This document shows positions 51,588 through 60,246 of a stretch of DNA of 64,000 bases, piece by piece (within the stretch, counting starts at the first letter, position 1; each line of letters starts with the position of its first letter). Under the pieces are notes generated by a model, which was not told the DNA's origin, did no database searches, and saw only the letters and a program-made list of their open reading frames with translations. Source of the stretch: Ogataea parapolymorpha DL-1 (taxonomy: Eukaryota; Ascomycota; Pichiomycetes; Pichiales; Pichiaceae); contig NC_027862.1 in assembly GCF_000187245.1 (NCBI RefSeq), forward strand, positions 62,001 through 126,000, in the 5' to 3' direction. The position numbers were made by a program, and so were the translations under genes.

Positions 51588-54062
51588 CTATTTCTTACCC
51601 TTCTTCTTCCGCTTCTTCTCAATTCTCTTCAATGCACGCATCTCGTTCTTCATCACACCGTCAACCATCTTATACTTGCCCTTGACGCCCTTCGGACGGC
51701 CAGACAGGCCCTTGTGGCTGCCTCTGGCAACCACCACCGTGACCTTCGGCTTGGTCTTCTTCTTCTTGCCCAGCTTCGACGCAAGAGCCTGGATCTCCTT
51801 GGCCTTGTCGAGCTCGCTCTTTGAATCGTCCTCGGCAATCAGATCGCTCTTCTTCTTGATCTTCTCCAGTCGCTTGATGGCCCTCAGCTTCTTTCTGCCA
51901 ACAGCCTCCATCACCTTCTTGATCGGCCTGGCATTCAGCTGCTTCATCTTCTCCTTCAGGGCCAATGCGGCCTCCTTCGTGATTGGTCTGTTGATCTTGC
52001 TGTGTTTCTCTTCATCTTCCAGGAACCAGTCGGGCAGTCCTTCCTTTTCGCGGAACGAGTACTTGTTGAACCCGTCGTCGATCAGGTCTTTTTTCGACTT
52101 CTGGCCCAAAGCAAGCTGCTGCGCAAGCGTCATAGCTTCCACAGTGGCCAGGTCGACCTCCTGTTTGTGGGGCAAACTGTCGCCAGACCCAGAAACCAGC
52201 TCAAAGTCAGGCTCGGTCTCACTCTCAGACTCAGACTCAGACTCTAGCTCGGAAGCATCACTTTCGCTCTCGCTTTCAGACTCAGACTCAGACGACTTCG
52301 AAGCCGGCTGCTCAGAAACTGCCTGCTCTGCAAACTCCTGCTTTGCAGACTCCTGCTGCGGCTTCTCGTTATCTGCGCTCACCTCCTCGACACCCTCGAA
52401 AATAGAGTCGCCAAAGAAATTACTAGCCGTCTTGCTCAGCCCGCCCTTCTTCTTCTTCTCAATGGTGGCTATCAGCTTGTTGATCGCCTCGTCGTCGTCG
52501 CTATCGATGTCGCTCTCGCTCTCGCTTTCCTCCACGGCCTCGTCCGAATCGACTTCGCTCTGCCTGTCTTCGATTCCTTCCCATTCCTCGTCGTCGCCGC
52601 CTCGCGCAGCCTTAGCTCTTAGTTTCGCATCCCGCTCCATCTTCGCCTCCTTGTATTGCTGATACATCGAATTGAGCTGGTCCTCAAGGTTGTCGAGCTC
52701 GTCGCCAGACTCAACAGCTTGGTGCTCATCCACAACAATGTCGTTGTCGCGGATCAGATCCTCGCCCGTGAACACCATGCTCTTCTTGCCGCGGGCTAGC
52801 TCGTTCAGCTGTCCGGTCTTCTCGGCCAACTTCAAGTTGAACAGACTCTCCGACCCGATCTGGCCCGCGTCGATACCGATCTGCATGTCTGTCAACATGT
52901 TCATCTGCATTCTCTGGATCTCCTGCTGCCGGGCCTCGTTTTTGCGTCTTTTCTCTCTCTTCTGCTTGAGACGGATCTTCTCCTTCATTTCCTCGATCTC
53001 CTGGTCAATTTTCTGCTCCTCGGTCAACTCCTCAACCTCTATCTGTTTTTCCTCCTTCTCGTCGTCCAAATCCAGCACCAAACGAGCATGTTTCCGCCAT
53101 TTGATCAGCATACGGAAATCTTTCTTGCCCAGCACTTTGAGGTCCTTGCAGCACTCCAAAAACTCCGGAGTGGTGTCCTTCATCCGGCGCAGAAGCTTCC
53201 ACTCGTCGCTATTCTCGTCAATCTCAAACTTGCTCACACTTCCTAAAGTGTTGATCACGTCCTCTTCCTGTCGCACCCAGTCCAAAAGAGCCATCGGGTG
53301 GAAAAGAGTGTAGTCGCCCTCATCGTAACCATCTCTCTTTCTCTTCTTGACCTCTGGGTTGAAAACCTTGGCCTCGTTATTGACAGGCCCCTCTGGCAGC
53401 TCCTCGAACACCTCCTTGGGATCCAGTAGCCGAGGATCCAGTTTCTTGGGCGCCTTGAAGCCTTTGCAAACAACGAAAATCTCCGCAGAAACATTACGAG
53501 ACGCAGGCGGCTTCGTGGCCTCAACTTTGTCGAAAAGCTGGCGGAAAACCCAGACCAGATTGTTGTAGTCTCTGGAACGGAAAACCTTGGTGACAAACGT
53601 TCCGCCCGCTGCCAAGTGCTCAACAGCAAGTCTCAACGCCTGCAGCGTCAAATGCGATTGGGTATAAGCGTCCTGCACCCAGTTCAAACCCACGTTGGGC
53701 GCACCATCGTGCAAAACGGTGTCTGCTTTCCACGTCTTGAGATGGCCCCGGAGCTTGGATTTGCAGTCTTCTGTGGTAATATCGCTTTGGAAGGTGATAC
53801 AGTTTGGAATCGGCTTGATGGGCACAATATCCACTCCCACAATGAGAGAGTTCACTGGGCAAAGCTGCGCTGCAACCTGACACCAGGATCCTGGTGCCGC
53901 ACAAAGATCTATCACGACCTTGGATTTTTCTAAGAAATGGCCATACTTCTGGTTGATTTGAAGAATCTTGAAAGACGAACGTGCACGATACCCTTTTTCC
54001 TTTGCCAGGTGGTAGTATCTATCCAACCGACCTTTGGCGTTCTTCTTCTGAGTTCCAGCCAT
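51588..54062 (-). CDS. SPB1: 25S rRNA 2'-O-methyltransferase Spb1
   Basis: Spb1 methylates the A-loop of 25S rRNA (G2922 in S. cerevisiae) during nucleolar 60S assembly. The 824-residue protein opens with an FtsJ-type domain: YHLAKEKGYRARSSFKILQI, the SAM-binding DLCAAPGSW at residues 52-60, DTVLHDGAPNVG and GGTFVTKVFRSRDYNNL. A coiled coil and Ser/Glu/Asp-rich acidic segments follow, and the C-terminal Spb1 domain ends in a basic KKRKKKGKK tail. An RRPE-like AAAATTTTTT lies at 54092-54101. Confidence 0.97.
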   Translation of the reverse strand: MAGTQKKNAKGRLDRYYHLAKEKGYRARSSFKILQINQKYGHFLEKSKVVIDLCAAPGSWCQVAAQLCPVNSLIVGVDIVPIKPIPNCITFQSDITTEDCKSKLRGHLKTWKADTVLHDGAPNVGLNWVQDAYTQSHLTLQALRLAVEHLAAGGTFVTKVFRSRDYNNLVWVFRQLFDKVEATKPPASRNVSAEIFVVCKGFKAPKKLDPRLLDPKEVFEELPEGPVNNEAKVFNPEVKKRKRDGYDEGDYTLFHPMALLDWVRQEEDVINTLGSVSKFEIDENSDEWKLLRRMKDTTPEFLECCKDLKVLGKKDFRMLIKWRKHARLVLDLDDEKEEKQIEVEELTEEQKIDQEIEEMKEKIRLKQKREKRRKNEARQQEIQRMQMNMLTDMQIGIDAGQIGSESLFNLKLAEKTGQLNELARGKKSMVFTGEDLIRDNDIVVDEHQAVESGDELDNLEDQLNSMYQQYKEAKMERDAKLRAKAARGGDDEEWEGIEDRQSEVDSDEAVEESESESDIDSDDDEAINKLIATIEKKKKGGLSKTASNFFGDSIFEGVEEVSADNEKPQQESAKQEFAEQAVSEQPASKSSESESESESESDASELESESESESETEPDFELVSGSGDSLPHKQEVDLATVEAMTLAQQLALGQKSKKDLIDDGFNKYSFREKEGLPDWFLEDEEKHSKINRPITKEAALALKEKMKQLNARPIKKVMEAVGRKKLRAIKRLEKIKKKSDLIAEDDSKSELDKAKEIQALASKLGKKKKTKPKVTVVVARGSHKGLSGRPKGVKGKYKMVDGVMKNEMRALKRIEKKRKKKGKK

Positions 54063-54157
54063 GTTTAATCGAGATAATGATTTTTTTCCCTAAAATTTTT
54101 TATAAATTTTTTTGGTCGATCGACCTTCACTTTTAATCTATCGTCTCTTTTTTCCGT
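54063..54157. promoter_or_regulatory. Divergent SPB1/SNP1 promoter with a perfect palindrome
   Basis: The 95-bp space contains an RRPE-like tract (54092-54101), typical of ribosome-biogenesis genes, and a perfect 12-bp palindrome GGTCGATCGACC at 54114-54125. The core GTCGATCGAC also occurs in the intergenic region after YDJ1 (25085-25094). Confidence 0.5.
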
Positions 54158-54928
54158 ATGTCGGATAATAAGTATACTCCACTGATAGTGGATCTTTTCA
54201 CGCCCAAGGTGCCTCTTCAATACCTGCCCCCAGCAGATGTTCCTATAGAGAAACGGCGAACGCCCAAAGTGGACGGAATTGCGCAGTTCCTGTCCTCTTT
54301 GAAGGAACATGTCGAAGAGTATAAGGACTACAAGAACGAGTTCGTCAGCCGAGAGGCCAAGGCAAAATTGAAGTCGCAGCAAAACAAAGATGCACTTCAA
54401 CGAGCGCTACTAAAATGGAACCCGGAAACAGACACCAACATTGCTGGAGACCCGTACAAAACCGTTTTCGTTGGAAGACTAGATTACACAGTTAATGAAA
54501 TAGAGTTGCGCGAAAAATTCGCACAGTTTGGCGAAATCGATCAAATCCGAGTCGTGAGAGACACCAATACTGGGAAAAGTCGAGGTTATGCTTTCATCCT
54601 GTACAAATCAGAGTCCGATGCCAAGCTAGCGTTTCAGAAAGGTAATAGAATGGTGATAAAAGATCGTGCAGTGATCGTAGACATTGAAAGAGGCCGCGTG
54701 GTGAAAAACTGGAAACCTAGGAGACTAGGAGGTGGGCTGGGGGGGCGCCAGATAGCACAGAAGCACAAACACATAGAGCAACAGGAACCTGCTCCCAAGA
54801 TGCTGTATCCGCCTCCAGCGTCTTATGGGCGTGGAAATTATGGTTACCGAGGCCGTGGCGGAAGGGCTCCGAGACCATATGGTCACAGGCCCAACAGAAC
54901 GCCCTACAACCGACCACCGAGGTACTGA
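54158..54928 (+). CDS. SNP1: U1 snRNP 70K protein Snp1
   Basis: U1-70K binds stem-loop I of U1 snRNA and helps recognise 5' splice sites. The 256-residue protein has the N-terminal U1-70K block (LIVDLFTPKVPLQYLPPADV, then a helix) and a classic RRM: YKTVFVGRLDYTVNEIEL with RNP2 VFVGRL and RNP1 KSRGYAFI. After GRVVKNWKPRRLGGGLGGRQ it ends in a short Gly/Arg/Pro-rich tail. It acts on the very short introns seen in this window. Confidence 0.95.
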   Translation: MSDNKYTPLIVDLFTPKVPLQYLPPADVPIEKRRTPKVDGIAQFLSSLKEHVEEYKDYKNEFVSREAKAKLKSQQNKDALQRALLKWNPETDTNIAGDPYKTVFVGRLDYTVNEIELREKFAQFGEIDQIRVVRDTNTGKSRGYAFILYKSESDAKLAFQKGNRMVIKDRAVIVDIERGRVVKNWKPRRLGGGLGGRQIAQKHKHIEQQEPAPKMLYPPPASYGRGNYGYRGRGGRAPRPYGHRPNRTPYNRPPRY

Positions 54929-55100
54929 TAAAGTATCTGGTGTACGGGTGTGGTTTTGTATGCATCGTGCGCAATCCTCCTAAAAAAACTTGTTTACTTC
55001 AGGAAAAGTAAAATAAAATATTTTGGAACGAGTCGCCATCAACAAGTTTGTTATTGATTTCGGCAAGCCCATTTTGTTATAACCTGCCAGGACATCCAAA

Positions 55101-56873
55101 ATGGCACTTTTATCTCCTAAAAACAGGCTTTTGTTTGTCATTGGTGTATTACTATATGTTATCACCCATATAACTGTCAAGTGTCCCCTTACACAGACTT
55201 ATCAATTGGACGCTTCACAATCCAGTGATGCCCTCTGTCTTTACACCCACAAGTACTACAGGTTTGTGGAGCCATACTGCAGCCCAGTCATTGAAGTCGC
55301 GGACGCGAAGGTTTTCACTCCACTGAATAACCTCTACGTCAAGTCACCAGTGAAGCCAATTGTGCAATCTGGCTACGACCAAAGTGCGAAAGTCTACACA
55401 AAATTTGCAAAGCCACATGTTGACAAGTACAGTGGCGTTGTTAAAACGAAAGTAAGCGAATTTTCTGATAAGGTGACGGCCAAGACGCAGGAGGTGACAG
55501 GACTTGCCTTGGTTTATGTCAGAGTGAAAGTTGCGGAAATGAGAGAGTACGCTAGGGCTAAATCAATTGAGCTGACCACAAAGGCTAAGGTGGTAATCCT
55601 GACAAAGGTTGTCCCCCGGACTCTATCCATTTTCCATCAGGTGAAAACAAACCTTTATATCCAAGGAACCAAATTAAGGCTCGCATTGTATCTCAGATAT
55701 AACCTATATGTGAAACCACAATTGGTGAAACTTTACTATAAACTACGATTGAACAAGCTGGAGCCGCATGTGGAGGCATTTAGAAACTCCTGGTTTTATC
55801 TGAATACCAAAAGATTGGTTGTTTTATTGGTGGACGCAGTGGGATACTTTTACAGCAAGACTTATGAGTATCTTGATGCTTTCCAACGGGAATCGAAGAT
55901 CAGAAAGACCACGGAGGAGTATTGGCGGACGGAGCACAAAAAGCAGTTTTTAAAGGATGAATTCAACAAGCTACTTAATGCCAAGTTCAAGATCCCAACC
56001 TACGAGGACGTGGAGTTTTTTAAGAAATTGTCGAAACAGGCTGCGGAGACCGACAAGACAGACGACGTCTCCGAAACTCTCACCGAGGCCGAGCCCACAC
56101 TCACCAAGTACAACAAGATGTTAAAGGGGGTAACACAGGATGCGTTAAATGATTTCGAGTCACAGGTGGCCCAGGTCGACGAGAATGCCTACAACAAGAT
56201 CTACAACCAATTGAGACCTAAATTGCAGGAGTTGGGCGAGCTCGTCAACCGTAACTACGATGAGGCACACGTGATGATTCACGATATCAACCACGACACA
56301 GACAAGTACGTTACTCGCCAGGACATGCGCGATCTTCTCAAGCGTCTGTCGGAGTCTCTGACACAAAAGGGCGTGGAGATCACCGAGGATTTCAAGAAAT
56401 ACGAGCAAGAGTTCTCCGATGAGGTGCTGCGTGTGAGAACGTCCATCTTGGAAACCCTTGAAGAGTTCAGCGAGTCTACGCTCAACGCCTACTCTACAGA
56501 GATTGTGAAGAACGGAGACGACTGGAAAGAGTGGAAGAACTACAAAGAACTGAAGCAGGAACTAATTCAGACCAGAGACCTGCTCCTGAGCTCCACTCCA
56601 AAGCTGGAACGCGTGACCAAACTGCTGAACGAGCTGAACAGAACGCTGGGCACCTTGGTGAACGACGGCGAGTCGTACTTGGCCATTTTGCGTGCCAAGG
56701 CCAACGTCGAGTTCCAGGCCCGCGAGAAGGCCGAGAGAGAAGCTGAGCAAGAGACCACGAGCACAATCATGTTGTACGACACCGTTGTTCTTGATGAGAA
56801 GAACCAGCCGGTGAGCACTATCCACGCAAAACCTCCAGTCTCGAGCGAGGAGGCCAAGACGTTGATAATATGA
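55101..56873 (+). CDS. SHE10: Outer spore wall assembly protein She10/Osw7-like
   Basis: The 590-residue protein begins with an N-terminal membrane/signal segment (RLLFVIGVLLYVITHITVKC) and a Cys-containing lumenal segment (ALCLYTHKYYRFVEPYC), then long stretches of Lys/Tyr/Val-rich repeats (residues 80-260) and a helical coiled-coil C-terminal half. The N-terminal pattern and layout match She10 (YGL228W) and its relatives, which act in outer spore wall formation. Function in this yeast is by homology. Confidence 0.75.
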   Translation: MALLSPKNRLLFVIGVLLYVITHITVKCPLTQTYQLDASQSSDALCLYTHKYYRFVEPYCSPVIEVADAKVFTPLNNLYVKSPVKPIVQSGYDQSAKVYTKFAKPHVDKYSGVVKTKVSEFSDKVTAKTQEVTGLALVYVRVKVAEMREYARAKSIELTTKAKVVILTKVVPRTLSIFHQVKTNLYIQGTKLRLALYLRYNLYVKPQLVKLYYKLRLNKLEPHVEAFRNSWFYLNTKRLVVLLVDAVGYFYSKTYEYLDAFQRESKIRKTTEEYWRTEHKKQFLKDEFNKLLNAKFKIPTYEDVEFFKKLSKQAAETDKTDDVSETLTEAEPTLTKYNKMLKGVTQDALNDFESQVAQVDENAYNKIYNQLRPKLQELGELVNRNYDEAHVMIHDINHDTDKYVTRQDMRDLLKRLSESLTQKGVEITEDFKKYEQEFSDEVLRVRTSILETLEEFSESTLNAYSTEIVKNGDDWKEWKNYKELKQELIQTRDLLLSSTPKLERVTKLLNELNRTLGTLVNDGESYLAILRAKANVEFQAREKAEREAEQETTSTIMLYDTVVLDEKNQPVSTIHAKPPVSSEEAKTLII

Positions 56874-56932
56874 GGGGGGGGTGAGAAACCTGGTGTTTAT
56901 AGGTGTATGTAATGGAACGACTAGTAATTTTA

Positions 56933-57517
56933 TTAGGAAAAATCTATATCTCTGATGCCGTCCTTGTCGATCACTTTCACGTACAGCCCTTTGAATTCGA
57001 TAGGCATTCTCTTCACGAGCTCCTGGTGGCACAATTTGAGCAATTTCAGGCCTTCGTCGAGGGCCATATCCGGTCTGTAGTGGTGGTCGAGCAGCGACAT
57101 GGTGTAGAAGGCAGCATACCCGTGGGCACAGTACGGCAGATCCACCCGAGTGCCCAAGTAATCGATCAACGACAAAAATGGCTCGGAGCCGTTGTGGAGT
57201 CCTCCCAACAGGACCTGCACCTGGTAGGGCGTTCTTGATCTGATCGAGGTGGCCAATTGCTGTCTGACAAAGGACGCAATCGCCTTGGAATTCAGTTCTG
57301 TGTTTTCTCTCATTGTGAACAGCTGGATGTTGGCCTGGATGTAGTCTGCGAACTGTGTCGTGTCTCCCGACTCTCCGGTGAATGCCAGCAGATTGTACTG
57401 GTTGAGCACTCTTGTCTTGTCGTCTGTGTCTTTGAGGACCGAGATTCCTCTTGTGAACGCTTTTGATGTGGCGACAATGACCGAGTCTTTGACTCTGATG
57501 CCCAAAATGATATCCAT
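56933..57517 (-). CDS. PRE1: 20S proteasome subunit beta-4 Pre1
   Basis: Pre1 is a non-catalytic beta subunit that completes the chymotrypsin-like site. From the ATG at 57517 the 194-residue protein begins MDIILGIRVKDSVIVATSKA and retains RGISVLKDTDDKTR, GESGDTTQFADYIQANIQL, SIRSRTPYQVQVLLGG, and LLDHHYRPDM, all near-identical to the family. It lacks the catalytic Thr1, as expected. GGTGGCGAA at 57518-57526, right next to the start codon, resembles the Rpn4 PACE site. Confidence 0.96.
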   Translation of the reverse strand: MDIILGIRVKDSVIVATSKAFTRGISVLKDTDDKTRVLNQYNLLAFTGESGDTTQFADYIQANIQLFTMRENTELNSKAIASFVRQQLATSIRSRTPYQVQVLLGGLHNGSEPFLSLIDYLGTRVDLPYCAHGYAAFYTMSLLDHHYRPDMALDEGLKLLKLCHQELVKRMPIEFKGLYVKVIDKDGIRDIDFS

Positions 57518-57784
57518 GGTGGCGAAAAAGAGAAAATAATAGGGGAAAATATATGTAGATATTTTCACAGCCGTGAATTTGGCTGGTTTTATGTAATCAG
57601 ACCGGGTCTGCTGGCGTAGATGGCAGCGTGGTCTCCATGTAGGGGTGTCAATGGCCCTGGAATGACATTGATATTCTAGGCGGCTAGTGTTAGCTCTCCT
57701 TCAGCTAGTAATATTTCTAACCCCCAAGGACCGACGTCATTTATTAAATTCCCCCAATTTTAAATTTAGTTAGTCCGCTTAAAC

Positions 57785-59425
57785 ATGAAGAGGAATAGCA
57801 AGGGCCTTTCGATGGCCATGTTATATGTTATTTCGCTCGTCATCAACAACACGCCGCCAGGACTCTGGAAGGTGCTGACGCTCATAATTGATGTGGTGTT
57901 CTTCTGGGTCAAACGGCTCATCAAGCTCGTGAGAGACTCGCCTATCCGCGACCTAAAGCGGTCTTTGCAAACGTGCACAGATTTCCACGAATGGGAGATG
58001 ATCACATCGGAAATCGACCGGCTTAACGGCTACGACGTCTGGCGACAGAACTTCATCTCCAAAAAGTACGACTACAGACTCATAAACGAGCGTCTGCACG
58101 ATCTCCGGCTTGCAAGAATCTACAAAGACCCGCTCAAGGTGATGGGGATCTTGCGTTCGAGTGTGCTCCGGAACTTTGGCGGGATCTCGAACAAACAACT
58201 TTACAACAAGTCGTACATTGGCACCAAAGTCTTGATTGAAGACTACATCGAAGAGGTACTGAAATGCTTCCAGTTTATAGACGAGTGGCAGTTGCGCGAC
58301 CAGACCATGGAGCAGAGCTATTTTAACCAGATGAAACTGGACTTTTTCCACGACTCGCGACAGACTATTGGAGTCACGGCCCTGATTTTACAAGGGGGCT
58401 CTCTGTTTGGACTCTGTCACCTGGGAGTCATCAAGGCACTATACTTCAAAAATCTGTTGCCCAGAATAATTGCTGGTTCTGCAATCGGCGCCCTGGTTGG
58501 CGCATTGATATGCTGTTTGGACGACACCGAAATTGAGGACAATCTTAATAATCTGGTCAAACTGCTACCAGAGGACAAAGTTGACGGGAACAGCCACCAC
58601 GTGATTGGCTCTGTTATCAAACGCGGATACAGCCAAGACATGCTATTGTTTATCAAGTACGTGGAGTCCAAGGTCGGAGACCTGACTTTCGAAGAGGCGT
58701 ACTTGAAGACTAACAGAATCCTCAACATTCTTATTCATCCAACGGAGAGCTGCGTGCCGTCGCTTCTAAATTATGTTTCCACGCCCAACGTCACAATCAA
58801 GAGCGCAATTTGCTGTTCCATCGGAAACGGCGTCCTGGACGAAGATGTCCAGCTCAAGTACAAGTCCGCAAACAATGAGATCAAGACGCTGACAATCTTA
58901 AAACGACACTGCGAATATTTGTCGCCGCATTACACCAGTTCGATCAATACGAAATCGTTCAAGCCAATTTCGCCCTACACCAGACTCACAGAACTATTCA
59001 ATGTCAACCATTTTGTTGTTTCTCTGGCCAGGCCGTATCTTGCGCCGCTCATCGGCAACGACCTCAAACACTCCCCAACGTCCTGGCAATTGACCAACCA
59101 TATCAAGAATCTGGTAAGTCTGGAGCTCAGACACAGAGTGGAGGCTCTGGAGAAATTTGGATTGCTCCTGGGTTTCCTCAGATGGTTGGCCGTGGACGAG
59201 AAAACACCCAGGTTTGAAAACAGCGAGATCACCATCGTTCCGGAGCTCAGAACGCTCATCAAAGATTTCAGCCGAATATTCGACATCAACGAGTACCAGA
59301 AGAATATTCCCTACTGGATCCAGGTCGGAGAGCGGTCTGTATGGCCACTATATCCGTTATTGGAGACTCGTTGCGCAATTGAGTTTGCTCTCGACGATTA
59401 TTATAACATATACAGAAGCAAATAG
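57785..59425 (+). CDS. TGL3: Tgl3-type triacylglycerol lipase with substituted nucleophile
   Basis: Tgl3 is the main lipid-droplet triacylglycerol lipase of yeast. The 546-residue protein has an N-terminal hydrophobic segment, the patatin oxyanion motif TALILQGGSLFGLCHLGVIK, and SPYTRLTELFNVNHFVVSLA near residue 400. Where the family has the nucleophile elbow GxSxG, it reads AGSAIGALV (residues 230-238): the Ser position is Ala233 (codon GCA, 58481-58483). Orthology is backed by position next to ELP6, as in S. cerevisiae (YMR313C/YMR312W). The protein may lack lipase activity. Confidence 0.88.
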   Translation: MKRNSKGLSMAMLYVISLVINNTPPGLWKVLTLIIDVVFFWVKRLIKLVRDSPIRDLKRSLQTCTDFHEWEMITSEIDRLNGYDVWRQNFISKKYDYRLINERLHDLRLARIYKDPLKVMGILRSSVLRNFGGISNKQLYNKSYIGTKVLIEDYIEEVLKCFQFIDEWQLRDQTMEQSYFNQMKLDFFHDSRQTIGVTALILQGGSLFGLCHLGVIKALYFKNLLPRIIAGSAIGALVGALICCLDDTEIEDNLNNLVKLLPEDKVDGNSHHVIGSVIKRGYSQDMLLFIKYVESKVGDLTFEEAYLKTNRILNILIHPTESCVPSLLNYVSTPNVTIKSAICCSIGNGVLDEDVQLKYKSANNEIKTLTILKRHCEYLSPHYTSSINTKSFKPISPYTRLTELFNVNHFVVSLARPYLAPLIGNDLKHSPTSWQLTNHIKNLVSLELRHRVEALEKFGLLLGFLRWLAVDEKTPRFENSEITIVPELRTLIKDFSRIFDINEYQKNIPYWIQVGERSVWPLYPLLETRCAIEFALDDYYNIYRSK

Positions 59426-59426
59426 G

Positions 59427-60182
59427 TTATCTATAGAAAAGCTTCACGGTCCCTTCCTTATTGATCAGATAGAGGTATTCTCGTTCGACAATCTTTTTAG
59501 GCGAGCCGATCAGGCCTCTGCCAATTGTCAGCTCTCCGGTCACGTCCTCGGCCCTTCCAGTGCGCAACGGACGCAGAGAAAAGATCAGAGACGATCTGTG
59601 TGCAAGTTTCGTTAAAAAAGTAGCGTGAATGGTGGCGAAGTCGTCTGGGGAATCGGAATATTCCATCAGACTCTCGTCGCTCGAGCTAATTAGGAATAAA
59701 TTGCATTTCGTATTTAGTTTCCGCAATTGTGCGAGCAACTTGTCCACTGTGATGTCTGTGAGGAACAGCAAAAATTCAGGATTCTCGATGAACACGTTTG
59801 GCTTGCCCAGTTTGCTCTGTCGGTCCACCTCAAGCAAGATCTTGGTATACCAGTCCTGGTAGCTGTTGAAGAGGTCAACGTATTTGAAGCCAGCCAGATC
59901 GCCCTTCAGCCGTGCCATTTGTTTGCGGTATGTTGTCTCATCGGTACTAAGCGACGCAAATACGACTGGAGCAGTCGAGCGGTCGGAAACGGGCGTCTTG
60001 TTGACGTAGCAGGTGCCAAAAAGCGAGTTTTCCACAAGCGCTACGTTGAGCCATGTGGGCCGCGTAGAGGCCTTATAAAGTACCAGTGTGCAGTAGTTGT
60101 GTTCTGGGTTTGATTTCGGTAGAATCGAGCGGTCTTCGAACACAACAAGGTCCTGTTGTTGGAGGTCGGAAGACGATGTCAT
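59427..60182 (-). CDS. ELP6: Elongator complex subunit Elp6
   Basis: Elp6 forms with Elp4 and Elp5 the RecA-like hexameric ring of Elongator, which modifies wobble uridines in tRNA. The 251-residue protein shows a RecA-like fold without Walker motifs; PNVFIENPEFLLFLTDIT and RPLRTGRAEDVTGELTIGRG are the recognisable family segments. Its stop codon is 1 bp from that of TGL3 (convergent), matching the S. cerevisiae order. Confidence 0.8.
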   Translation of the reverse strand: MTSSSDLQQQDLVVFEDRSILPKSNPEHNYCTLVLYKASTRPTWLNVALVENSLFGTCYVNKTPVSDRSTAPVVFASLSTDETTYRKQMARLKGDLAGFKYVDLFNSYQDWYTKILLEVDRQSKLGKPNVFIENPEFLLFLTDITVDKLLAQLRKLNTKCNLFLISSSDESLMEYSDSPDDFATIHATFLTKLAHRSSLIFSLRPLRTGRAEDVTGELTIGRGLIGSPKKIVEREYLYLINKEGTVKLFYR

Positions 60183-60246
60183 GGTTAGGGAGCACGGAAA
60201 ATATTTTTTTTTCCAATTTTTTCAACTTTTAATTCCATACTAAAGC

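Noticed and set aside
59000..59060. Loss of the catalytic Asp motif in TGL3 as a second inactivating change
   Set aside because: As I recall, S. cerevisiae Tgl3 has the same SPYTRLTELF-type sequence there, so it is a feature of the subfamily, not of this gene.
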